A stretch of DNA of 64,000 nucleotides from an uncultured Planctomycetaceae bacterium (GTDB lineage: Bacteria > Planctomycetota > Planctomycetia > Planctomycetales > Planctomycetaceae), in contig CAITYU010000377.1 in assembly GCA_903896675.1 (NCBI GenBank), forward strand, positions 1 through 64,000, in the 5' to 3' direction. Below the pieces are notes generated by a model. That model saw only the letters and a list, made by a program, of their open reading frames with translations. It was not told the origin of the DNA and searched no databases. This document shows positions 18,415 to 25,759 of the stretch, in pieces. How positions within the stretch are numbered: the stretch's first letter is position 1; each line of letters begins with the position of its first letter. Both the position numbers and the translations under genes were made by a program.

Positions 18415-19629
18415 ATGCAGAAGGTGCTGGTCGGAGTGGGTTTGCTGGGTGGAGTTCTGGTTGCTGTGCTGATGCTGAGGCAGTCGCCTGAGCAGACGCT
18501 GGCGGATTCTCTGAAGCAGATGCAGGCTGAACGCAAAGCGGTGGCCCCTGAGTCACCGCCGCCGAAGACTGTTTCTGATCTTCCCGTTGCCAGTGAGCAG
18601 GGTCCGTGGCCTGTGGCGGTGATTGAAGATCCGGTGTTTGAGTTTGGTCGCATGCCTGTGATGGGCAGGAATTCCCATCGATTCATTGTGGAAAATCGCG
18701 GTGAGGCGGAATTGGAGCTGAAAGCCGGGAATACCACCTGTAAGTGCACAAAATTCGGATTTGGTGAGACGGCAGAGACGGCTCTGGATCGAGTGAAGGT
18801 AGCACCCGGAGAAAAGGCTGTGCTGCTGATTAACTGGAAAGCGGGTGATGCACCGGACCGGGCATTTCGTCATGGCGGGGATGTGCATACGAACGATCCC
18901 AAAAATCCGCTGCTGAAGGTTGCGGTGGAGGGTGCGATCGAGATGCCGTTTGACGTGATGCCTCAGTTCACGTGGGACTTTGGCAGCATTTACGACAAGG
19001 CGGCGACCTTCAAGGGTGGTATCGCGTCCCGGTTGCACGAAAAGTTCACGATAAAGAATGTGGAGAGTCCATCCGGCAAAGTGCGTGTTGACGTGATCCC
19101 GATGTCCATAGAGGAACTGGGGACCGACAGTTTTGTGGGGGGGTACACGCTGCAGGCCGAGGTTGCTCAGGACATACCTTCGGGGCTGTTTTCGGAGGAG
19201 TTGCTGCTGTGGACATCGGTGTCTGAGGATCCAGTGCGGATCACAGTGAAGGCTCGCAAATTCGGGGCGATTCGTCTGCAGCCATTGCCGGGTACGCAGT
19301 TGAACCCGGAGACTCTGACGCTGATGATGGGTTCATTTCGTGCATCAGAAGGCAAGGAGTTTCAGTTGCTTGTGATTGTGGACGAGAAGGACATGCAGGA
19401 GCCGTTTGCGATCACGAAAACGGAAGCAGATCCGTCCTTCATTTCCGCTGCAATTGCACCGCTGGGCGAGCCTTCAGGGACAGTGCATCGCTATCGGCTG
19501 ACGCTGAAGATTCCGCCGGGTCGACCGACGACGCAGCGAACGGCGAACAATCCGGGTTTCATCAGACTGCAGACGAATCATACATCAGGTGACTCGATTT
19601 CGCTGGGCGTGATGATGTATTCGAACTGA
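18415..19629 (+). CDS. DUF1573 domain protein, membrane-anchored
   Basis: A 404-residue protein. The ATG at 18415 has GGAG six bases upstream (a GTG at 18403 is less likely) and opens a hydrophobic signal anchor (VLVGVGLLGGVLVAVLML). The first Ig-like unit has the DUF1573 pattern (FEFGRMPVMG, FIVENRGEAELEL, TCKCTKFGF), and a second similar unit starts near FDVMPQFTWDFG. DUF1573 resembles ASH/MSP-like beta-sandwiches, which bind proteins or surfaces. It sits in the O-antigen operon between the ligase-like and the cytochrome genes. Its task is unknown; an extracytoplasmic scaffold is an inference. Confidence 0.85.
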   Translation: MQKVLVGVGLLGGVLVAVLMLRQSPEQTLADSLKQMQAERKAVAPESPPPKTVSDLPVASEQGPWPVAVIEDPVFEFGRMPVMGRNSHRFIVENRGEAELELKAGNTTCKCTKFGFGETAETALDRVKVAPGEKAVLLINWKAGDAPDRAFRHGGDVHTNDPKNPLLKVAVEGAIEMPFDVMPQFTWDFGSIYDKAATFKGGIASRLHEKFTIKNVESPSGKVRVDVIPMSIEELGTDSFVGGYTLQAEVAQDIPSGLFSEELLLWTSVSEDPVRITVKARKFGAIRLQPLPGTQLNPETLTLMMGSFRASEGKEFQLLVIVDEKDMQEPFAITKTEADPSFISAAIAPLGEPSGTVHRYRLTLKIPPGRPTTQRTANNPGFIRLQTNHTSGDSISLGVMMYSN

Positions 19630-19675
19630 GGTGACTGGGCGGTCGGGTTCGGAAGGGATTCTGCGAGGCGTTCAG

Positions 19676-21283
19676 ATGAACAGAACGGCGATTTTTGTGG
19701 TGCTGGGTTTCAGCGGCTTGATTCTGCTGGCAGCAGCGATGGTGTGGTCTCCTGCGAACGGCAAGCGGGCTGAAACGGGGGTGCAGGAGCCTGTGCAGGA
19801 TTCGGTGTCATCTGAGGTCCGTGCCGCAGCAGTGGCAACTGCAGCCGGGGCTCCGCAGACGCCCCTGCAGTTTACCGGGTGGCCGAAGCCTTCGTTTGTG
19901 CTGGTAGCGACAGCGGAGCAGCGGGGATATTTTGAACCCTGTGGCTGTACGGCCAATCAACTGGGCGGAATGACTCGCCGGGCCGGTCTGTTCCGTCAAC
20001 TGGAGTCGCTGGGCTGGTCGGTGCGAGGAGTGGATGCCGGGAGTATTTCCAGTCGTACCGGGTCGCAGGCGCAGATGAAGTTTGAAGCGACGCTGGAGGC
20101 ATTACGGCAGTTGAAGTATGTGGGGCTGGCTGTGGGTCCGGAGGAGTTGCGGCTGGAGCCTGGTTATCTGCTGTCCCAGCATCTGACGGACGGCGAAGAT
20201 CATCTGGGATTTCTGAGTGCCAATCTGACCTTTTTCGGATCTGCCGATGTGGGAACTCCGCTGGCAATGCGGGTCGTTGAAGTGGGTGGAGTGAAGGTGG
20301 GTATTACCAGCGTGATGAGTGAGACGATTCGCCGTGAGGTGCTGCCTGAGGACAGCAGTGGTGCGGACGTGACGTGGTCGGATCCGGCGGACGCATTGCA
20401 GCGGGTATTGCAGCAGTTTGAGGAGCAGCAGGTTCAGGTGCGGATTCTGCTGTCGCAGTCGACTCTGGAGGAGTCGCGAAAGCTGGCGGAGCAGTTTCAG
20501 GCGTTTGATGTGGTGGTGAGTGCGCAGGGGTTTGGTGAGGGTGAGTCGGTACCTGAGCAGATTGGTCGTGTGCGTCTGGTGCAGGTAGGCGAGAAGGGGC
20601 GGACCGCGGGAGTACTGGGGTTTTACCCTCAGGATCCTGAGCAGTCGGTGCGTTATGAGCTGGTGACATTGTCCGGCCCGCGTTTTGGTGATGACGAGGC
20701 CATGGTGGAGATTATGCGGGGTTATCAGCAGCGACTGCGTGACGAGCGAATGGTGGTGGCTCAGCCGGCGGTAGGTCATCCCAGCGGAGCCGGATATGTG
20801 GGATCTGCGAAATGCGGAGAGTGCCATACCAAAGCGCTGGAGGTCTGGCAGAATTCGGCGCATGCTCACGGGCTGGAGAGCCTTGACCCGACTGCTGGTC
20901 GTGCGGGTGCGGAGCGTCTGCACGGAATCAACCGATCATTTGATCCGGAGTGTCTGTCGTGCCACGTGGGTGGCTGGGATCCGCAGAATTATGTGCGTTT
21001 TCACGGCGGATTTCTGCCGGCGGAGCAGGCCGATACGGACGCCGACAAGCTGTTGTCAGCGCTGTTGCCGGGGAACCAGTGTGAGAACTGTCATGGCCCT
21101 GGCAGTCGGCATGTCGAATTGATTGAGGCGGGCAACACAGAGGCGGCAGCGAGTGAAGTGCGGGTGACACTGGAGCAGGCGCAGGGAGATGCAGGCTGCG
21201 TGAAATGTCACGATGGTGACAACAGCCCGGAATTCAGTTTTGAGACGTACTGGCAACAGATCCGGCATCCGGATCGCGATTGA
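19676..21283 (+). CDS. Metallophosphatase-like protein fused to a tetrahaem cytochrome c domain
   Basis: A 535-residue exported protein. The ATG at 19676 has GAGG upstream and opens a membrane anchor/signal. The first 340 residues resemble a UshA/5'-nucleotidase-like metallophosphatase domain (EPCGCTANQLGGMTRRAG near residue 89, GVKVGITSVM, FDVVVSAQG). The last 160 residues hold four CxxCH motifs: CGECH (380), CLSCH (426), CENCH (469) and CVKCH (508), with additional His residues for haem ligation. Classic metal ligands of the phosphatase are not obvious, so that part may be degenerate. It is the last gene of the O-antigen/DUF1573 operon. The electron-transfer partner and substrate are unknown. 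Confidence 0.87.
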   Translation: MNRTAIFVVLGFSGLILLAAAMVWSPANGKRAETGVQEPVQDSVSSEVRAAAVATAAGAPQTPLQFTGWPKPSFVLVATAEQRGYFEPCGCTANQLGGMTRRAGLFRQLESLGWSVRGVDAGSISSRTGSQAQMKFEATLEALRQLKYVGLAVGPEELRLEPGYLLSQHLTDGEDHLGFLSANLTFFGSADVGTPLAMRVVEVGGVKVGITSVMSETIRREVLPEDSSGADVTWSDPADALQRVLQQFEEQQVQVRILLSQSTLEESRKLAEQFQAFDVVVSAQGFGEGESVPEQIGRVRLVQVGEKGRTAGVLGFYPQDPEQSVRYELVTLSGPRFGDDEAMVEIMRGYQQRLRDERMVVAQPAVGHPSGAGYVGSAKCGECHTKALEVWQNSAHAHGLESLDPTAGRAGAERLHGINRSFDPECLSCHVGGWDPQNYVRFHGGFLPAEQADTDADKLLSALLPGNQCENCHGPGSRHVELIEAGNTEAAASEVRVTLEQAQGDAGCVKCHDGDNSPEFSFETYWQQIRHPDRD

Positions 21284-21337
21284 GCTGCGGGAGGGCGGCG
21301 AGGGTGGGGGGTAACGAATGCCCGGGGCCAATGCTGA

Positions 21338-22150
21338 CTAAGCTTCGGCGATGCGCTGCATTTTCTCAAGACCTTCGCGAGCCACACTGAGTGGATCGCG
21401 GGCAAGCAGATCTTCGCGGAAGAGTTCCAGTGAGAGCCAGCCGTTGTAGCCGATATCTGTGAGTGCGTGGCACCATGCCGACAGGTTGACGACACCGTCT
21501 CCGGGCATTACTCGGTCTTCATCGCGCTGCAGTCGGAAGGGGGGATCGGCGGGGCAATCGTTGAAGTGTGAGATGGCAATCCGGCGCGGGTCGAGCTGGC
21601 GAATGGTTTCGATCGAACCTCCGCCGCGCACGCAGTGAAAAGGGTCGATGACAATCGTGGCATCGACGTGCTGAGTGCGATTGACGATGTCGATGGCGTC
21701 TTCCAGCCGACAGATTTCTTCTACGAATCCGAGGTATTCGAAAGCCGGCCGAACCCCGAGTGTTCTGCCGATTTCCAGCAATTCATGGTAGTGCACAGCT
21801 CCGAGAGCCCGATCGGCGGGGCCTGGCGGAGGACCGGCGATAGCGTGAGTGGCACCGACGGCGGCCGACTGTTCCAGTCGTCGACGTGCTTCGGTGAGCG
21901 CCAGGGCGTGTTCTGCACCGGCGGGCTGGAACCAGCCAGCGAGGTAGATGGTGGTGGGCACGACCAGTCCATTGTCATCCAGTGCCCGACGGACTTCCCC
22001 CAGTGTTCCTCCGCGCTGCAGATGCTGATCGAGGTGATCGTGCCACAGTTCGATTGCATCGTAGCCTGCATCGCGAGCCGTTTTGATCTGCTGCAGCACG
22101 GGGGTGGTGCGAATTGTGCTGGCGTTCAGGCAGTAGCGGAAGCGAGGCAT
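21338..22150 (-). CDS. Sugar phosphate isomerase/epimerase (xylose isomerase-like TIM barrel)
   Basis: A 270-residue protein of the AP-endonuclease-2/xylose-isomerase-like superfamily. It has the expected pattern: FRYCLNASTIR at the start, YDAIELWHDH, AFEYLGF, IVIDPFHC, ISHFNDCP and SLELF near the end. The Glu, Asp, His and Glu residues in these strands would bind the divalent metal. It likely interconverts a small sugar or inositol derivative in the cytoplasm; the substrate cannot be read from sequence. No clear ribosome site precedes the ATG at 22150. A T7-G8 tract separates it from the upstream DUF3467 gene, whose stop is 35 bases away. Confidence 0.88.
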   Translation of the reverse strand: MPRFRYCLNASTIRTTPVLQQIKTARDAGYDAIELWHDHLDQHLQRGGTLGEVRRALDDNGLVVPTTIYLAGWFQPAGAEHALALTEARRRLEQSAAVGATHAIAGPPPGPADRALGAVHYHELLEIGRTLGVRPAFEYLGFVEEICRLEDAIDIVNRTQHVDATIVIDPFHCVRGGGSIETIRQLDPRRIAISHFNDCPADPPFRLQRDEDRVMPGDGVVNLSAWCHALTDIGYNGWLSLELFREDLLARDPLSVAREGLEKMQRIAEA

Positions 22151-22161
22151 GGCAGGGCGAC

Positions 22162-22176
22162 TTTTTTTGGGGGGGG
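22162..22176. repeat. T7-G8 homopolymer tract
   Basis: Seven T followed by eight G on the plus strand, inside the 35-base spacer between the DUF3467 gene and the isomerase gene. A similar T6-G7 tract precedes the SGNH hydrolase at 60608-60620. Confidence 0.7.
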
Positions 22177-22185
22177 ATTGAGGAA

Positions 22186-22824
22186 TCAGAGTCCCGGGGG
22201 CCAGTCACCGGACGGACGCTGGTAGGGATCGTGTGGCGGGGCATCCGGTGGGGGCGGCGGATTTCTGAGTCGCTGCTGGAACTGCTGGTAGGAGTGCTGC
22301 AGCGAGTCCAGCAGGCGCCGGGCGTTGACGGTCGCCATGAAGACTCGAGCGGAAACGCCGGACCGGGGGAAGAATGACGTGATGAAGTCAAAAGAAAACT
22401 CGGTCGGTGAATGTCCGATGATGACCGTATTGGCGTAGGCTCCGGACTGCACATCTTCGTTGATCTTCAGGGTATCGTAGAGTTCCTCAGCAGACTGTCG
22501 GACCTGCTGGCCCTGGTTGGGTATTACGGGCAGTTGGACGGGTCCGAAACGGTCTTCGTATTTTCGCAGGTTGTCCTGCAGGGCAGCGATGAACTGCCCA
22601 ACGACCACGGGGGGCATCACGATGCGGGCTGCTACCTGGTGCGGCTGCTGCATTCTGAGCAGAAAGTCGACGATGAATTCGTGCTGGCCCTGCAGTACCA
22701 CGGCGCCGGTTGTGAAGATACCGCGAGCAACGTGGGCCGGCACGAGAGCTCCGATGGAGGCGTGCCGAATCTCCTGGCTTTGCGGGGCATCAGGGTTGGG
22801 TTCGTTTTCGGGGTGTTCAGTCAT
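22186..22824 (-). CDS. Protein with two tandem DUF3467-like domains
   Basis: A 212-residue soluble protein. I see two copies of the DUF3467 pattern. Copy one is at about residues 24-93, with EFIVDFLL, RIVMPP and LQDNLRKYEDRFG. Copy two is at about residues 118-180, with YANTVIIGHSPTEFSFDF, RVFMATVNARRLLDSL and a final helix. The end is Pro-rich (NPPPPPDAPPHDP). DUF3467 (PF11950) usually occurs as a single domain of about 100 residues, and no function is known. It is preceded by another DUF3467 gene on the same strand, separated by a strong hairpin, so three such domains are encoded side by side. Confidence 0.8.
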   Translation of the reverse strand: MTEHPENEPNPDAPQSQEIRHASIGALVPAHVARGIFTTGAVVLQGQHEFIVDFLLRMQQPHQVAARIVMPPVVVGQFIAALQDNLRKYEDRFGPVQLPVIPNQGQQVRQSAEELYDTLKINEDVQSGAYANTVIIGHSPTEFSFDFITSFFPRSGVSARVFMATVNARRLLDSLQHSYQQFQQRLRNPPPPPDAPPHDPYQRPSGDWPPGL

Positions 22825-22848
22825 GAGTGTACCGCTTTAACCGCAGAA

Positions 22849-22877
22849 AGGCCTGGCGTTGAACCAACGCCAGGCCT
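22849..22877 (-). terminator. Strong hairpin between the two DUF3467 genes
   Basis: A perfect 13-bp stem, aggcctggcgttg (22849-22861) with caacgccaggcct (22865-22877), and a 3-base loop. Read on the minus strand, it lies after the 109-residue DUF3467 gene and before the 212-residue gene, and is followed by TTTCTG, a weak U-tract. It probably stops part of the transcription, which would set the ratio of the two products. Confidence 0.65.
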
Positions 22878-22904
22878 GAATCAATTCAGACGATCAACAG
22901 TGGA

Positions 22905-23234
22905 TCAGCCACCCTGTGGCAGACGAACGCGTTTGCGAACGTCAGTTTCGAGGACACCGAAGGCCTGTTCATGCCGCTGCAGTGCCATGGACAGTGCATG
23001 CCACAGTCGCTTTGCGGTGTAGTGGTTCAGGATGATTCGATGGGTGACCTTCACTTCGACCTTGCCGGTGGCGTAGGGGGTCGGGTTCAGGCCGAGGTCC
23101 AGAATCAGTTCTTCCGGGGTGCTGGAAACGCGGCAGAAATTGGCGTAGCCGGCGTTGGCATTGGCATCACTGACGACCACTTCCTGGATCTGCTGATTTT
23201 CGCCGCCCTTGGCTTCTTCCTGTGCTTCGCTCAC
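22905..23234 (-). CDS. DUF3467 family protein, single domain
   Basis: A 109-residue protein. It starts at a GTG (23232-23234), preceded by GGGAG at nine bases. After a charged Gln/Glu-rich N-terminus it shows the family pattern: YANFCRVSSTPEELILDLGLN, a strand with VEVKVTHRIILN, and the helix AKRLWHALSMALQRHEQAFG. The end is basic (DVRKRVRLPQ). Function is unknown for the whole family. It is the promoter-proximal gene of the pair with the tandem-DUF3467 protein and is divergent from thioredoxin. Confidence 0.88.
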   Translation of the reverse strand: MSEAQEEAKGGENQQIQEVVVSDANANAGYANFCRVSSTPEELILDLGLNPTPYATGKVEVKVTHRIILNHYTAKRLWHALSMALQRHEQAFGVLETDVRKRVRLPQGG

Positions 23235-23665
23235 GTGCTTCTACTCCCACGTTAAATAGGTGTCTGTACAGCCGAACAGATCTGTAAACGCTGGCTCTGA
23301 CGTTGGTTGAGCCTTTGGAATGTGGCGTTGATCGGCTGCAATGTGCCTGCTGAAAAACACCCATTCTTCGACAATCTGACTCGAAAATCGCTCGTATTGG
23401 AACTGTTTTTCAAAGTTTGAGGGAAGTGGTCCGTACGGGGTGTCAAAATCGGTTGAACTGGCAATTTTGCCTGATTGGGGATTTGTTTGTGTCTGGTGAT
23501 TTGGGTTTTTTGGTGATTTCGGGGGTTTTGATCCGTGGTGTCGGTCTTCGGTGAACCCCGTTGACAGAGACGGTGTCTTGTTCGATACTGTGTGTTTCGA
23601 GTGGCTTTCAGTAAATTCTCCGGCAGGATGGATTTTGGTTCTGCCGGCAACAGGAAAGTGATGAT
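23235..23665. other. 431-base divergent intergenic region
   Basis: It separates the DUF3467 pair (minus) from thioredoxin (plus). It holds the sigma70-type promoter at 23561-23589 and an AT-richer stretch at about 23440-23530. Low-complexity minus frames (to 23792) cross it but have no family features and overlap thioredoxin; I take them as non-coding. Confidence 0.6.
23561..23589 (+). promoter_or_regulatory. Sigma70-type promoter of the thioredoxin operon
   Basis: A perfect -35 TTGACA (23561-23566), a 17-base spacer and a -10 GATACT (23584-23589). Transcription would start near 23596, about 70 bases before the thioredoxin ATG. This is the best consensus promoter I see in the window. Confidence 0.7.
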
Positions 23666-23989
23666 ATGGCAGGCAGTCTGCATGAGCTGACGGACGCGAC
23701 GTTTGGCAGTGAAGTACTGGAAGCGAAGGGTGTTGTGCTGGTGGACCTGTGGGCCCCGTGGTGTGGTCCCTGTCTGCGATTGACTCCGACACTTGAGGCT
23801 TTGGCGGGCGAGGTTACCGGCAAGGCTCGTGTGGTCAAAGTGAACGTGGACAACTGCCAGAGCACTGCTGGCAGTCTGGGAGTCACCAGTATACCGACGG
23901 TGATTTTGTTCAAGGACGGCAAGGAAGTGACTCGGATGGTTGGATGTCAGCCGAAGGATGCGTATCTGAAGGCGATTGAGAGCGCCTGA
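23666..23989 (+). CDS. trxA: Thioredoxin
   Basis: A 107-residue protein of normal thioredoxin length. The active site WCGPC is at residues 32-36, with the conserved cis-proline region SIPTVILFKDGKE and no signal peptide, so it is a cytoplasmic disulfide reductase working with thioredoxin reductase. The ATG at 23666 follows GGAAAG. It has its own promoter at 23561. The coiled-coil gene starts 33 bases after its stop and is probably co-transcribed. The gene name is by family; planctomycetes often carry several thioredoxins. Confidence 0.95.
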   Translation: MAGSLHELTDATFGSEVLEAKGVVLVDLWAPWCGPCLRLTPTLEALAGEVTGKARVVKVNVDNCQSTAGSLGVTSIPTVILFKDGKEVTRMVGCQPKDAYLKAIESA

Positions 23990-24022
23990 GTCGGCGGAGC
24001 GTTTGGGAAGGGAGTCCCGAAC

Positions 24023-25750
24023 ATGGCGGACGGCGAAGAATCGCAGGGCGGAGTGCAGCCGACGGTGGTTGGTGATGATGTTGCTGCGCCTGTGTCAGTG
24101 GCAGCAGGATCGGCGGTTTCGATTCCGGTGGGGTTTGATTATCCCGAGGTGGATGCGTTGAAGATTCTGCTGCAGGCTTCTGCAGCGGCGGAGTCACTGC
24201 AGGTTCGTTTTGCTGAGCTGCATCAGCGGCGGGCGGAGTTATTGGGTGAGCAGAGGCAGCTTGAGGCGGAGCGAACGGCATTTGAGCAGCGAGCGTCGGA
24301 GTTTGCTGCGGAGGTTGCGCGAGCACGGGCGGAGCAGCGGGAGCAGACTGCGGAGTTGCAGCAGCGACTGCAGCGATGTGCTCAGCAGGAGGAGCAGCAG
24401 GAGCGGACAGCGGTTGAACTGCGGGCAGCGCGGCGTACGTTGTCTGAGGAGCGTGTGGCACTGCGTCAGTCGGTACGGGCGGAGCTGGACGACGAGCGAC
24501 TGAAGCTGGGTCAGGAGCGAGCGGTTCTGGATGCTGAGCGTCAGCGTCTGAGGGCGCAGGCTGAATGTGAGCGTCAGGAGCATGCGGAGCGTATGCAGCG
24601 ACTGGCGGATGAGCTGCGTCAGGAGAAGCAGCGTCTTGCCGATCAGGCGCGGGAGCAGATTGCCGGTGAGACGGCGCAGCTGGCTCAGCGGCAGCGTGAG
24701 TTGCAGGGTTTGTGGGAGCAGCAGCAGGCGGAGCTGCGTGTGCAGGGTGAGGAGTTGCAGCGGCAGCGGGAAGAGTTTGGCGAGCAGATGGATCTGGAGC
24801 GTGAGCGTCTGCGTGAGGAGACTGAGAAGAAGAAGCAGCTGCTGTTGAGTGAGCAGAACAATCTGCAGCGTCGATATCGGTTTCAGTTTGAGCATCTGTC
24901 GCGGGCGCGAGAGGACCATGAGGAGGAGTTGCGGTCATTTCGTCGTGAGCAGCAGTTGTTTCGCAGTGACCGTCTGAGATTTCTTGAGCTGCATCGGCTG
25001 CGATTTGTGCAACTGGAGCGATTTCGGGGCCTGCAGCAGCAGCGTGAAGAATCGCTGGCGCGTGAGCTGCGGATCCTTGAGAGGACTCGCAACGCCACAG
25101 CGGCCGATCTGCTGCAGAAGCAGCGTCGTTCCGAGGAGGAGCGGGATGCGGTGATGCGGGATCTGGAGAGTCGTCAGCGGAGTATTCGTCAGCAGGAGAC
25201 GAATGTCGCTGAGATGGCTGCGCGTCTGGACGAGCGTTCTCAGCGGCTGACGCGACTGCGATCGGAGCTGGATCAGACGCAATCGGAGATTCTTGAGCAG
25301 CGACTGGTGATTGAGGAGGCGCGAGCGGCCTTTGTGCGGGACGCGACATCTCCTGATGCAGCCAGGGCTCGACTGGAGCAGGCGCGGCACGACGTTTTGG
25401 CGTATTTTGAGCGGCTGCGTCTGCAGTTGCAGGGTGAGCGTGACAAGCTGGATGCAGCGGCTGTTGAGCTGTCAGAGCGGCAGAAGCAGTTCCGTCAGGA
25501 TCGTGCGGAGCTGGAGCAGTACTTTGTGAGTCGTGAGGAGGAGCTGGGAACGCGATTTCGGGAAGAGGTGCTGCAGGAGCAGGAGCGGAAGCAGGTGCAG
25601 TTGCAGGGGCAACTGGAGCGTTTGCAGCGGCAGTGGCAGCAGGATCGCATGGAAGCTGAGCAGATGATTCGGCAGTTGATTGAGCAATTGACGGATCGCG
25701 AGAATCAGCGGGGCGAAGCGGGCAGTACGGGACCGGCGCAAGCTGCCTGA
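24023..25750 (+). CDS. Long coiled-coil protein
   Basis: A 575-residue protein almost wholly made of Glu/Gln/Arg/Leu-rich heptad-like sequence from about residue 50 to 560 (for example LQVRFAELHQRRAELL and LRSELDQTQSEI). The first 45 residues are a short Gly/Val/Ala-rich head, and a small non-helical tail ends in TGPAQAA. There is no signal peptide or membrane segment. It would be a long rod in the cytoplasm, like structural or SMC/crescentin-type filaments, but I can assign no family. It follows thioredoxin by 33 bases. Large antisense frames on the other strand come from its repetitive codons. It ends nine bases from the convergent DUF1501 gene. Confidence 0.85.
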   Translation: MADGEESQGGVQPTVVGDDVAAPVSVAAGSAVSIPVGFDYPEVDALKILLQASAAAESLQVRFAELHQRRAELLGEQRQLEAERTAFEQRASEFAAEVARARAEQREQTAELQQRLQRCAQQEEQQERTAVELRAARRTLSEERVALRQSVRAELDDERLKLGQERAVLDAERQRLRAQAECERQEHAERMQRLADELRQEKQRLADQAREQIAGETAQLAQRQRELQGLWEQQQAELRVQGEELQRQREEFGEQMDLERERLREETEKKKQLLLSEQNNLQRRYRFQFEHLSRAREDHEEELRSFRREQQLFRSDRLRFLELHRLRFVQLERFRGLQQQREESLARELRILERTRNATAADLLQKQRRSEEERDAVMRDLESRQRSIRQQETNVAEMAARLDERSQRLTRLRSELDQTQSEILEQRLVIEEARAAFVRDATSPDAARARLEQARHDVLAYFERLRLQLQGERDKLDAAAVELSERQKQFRQDRAELEQYFVSREEELGTRFREEVLQEQERKQVQLQGQLERLQRQWQQDRMEAEQMIRQLIEQLTDRENQRGEAGSTGPAQAA

Positions 25751-25759
25751 TCGCGCGGT

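Noticed and set aside
23241..23792. Minus-strand frame in the DUF3467/trxA spacer
   Set aside because: Overlaps thioredoxin and its promoter; product is low-complexity and lacks motifs.
23910..25349. Long minus-strand frame (479 codons) opposite the coiled-coil gene
   Set aside because: Ala/Pro/Gln-rich low-complexity product that mirrors the repetitive codons of the coiled-coil gene; no family features.
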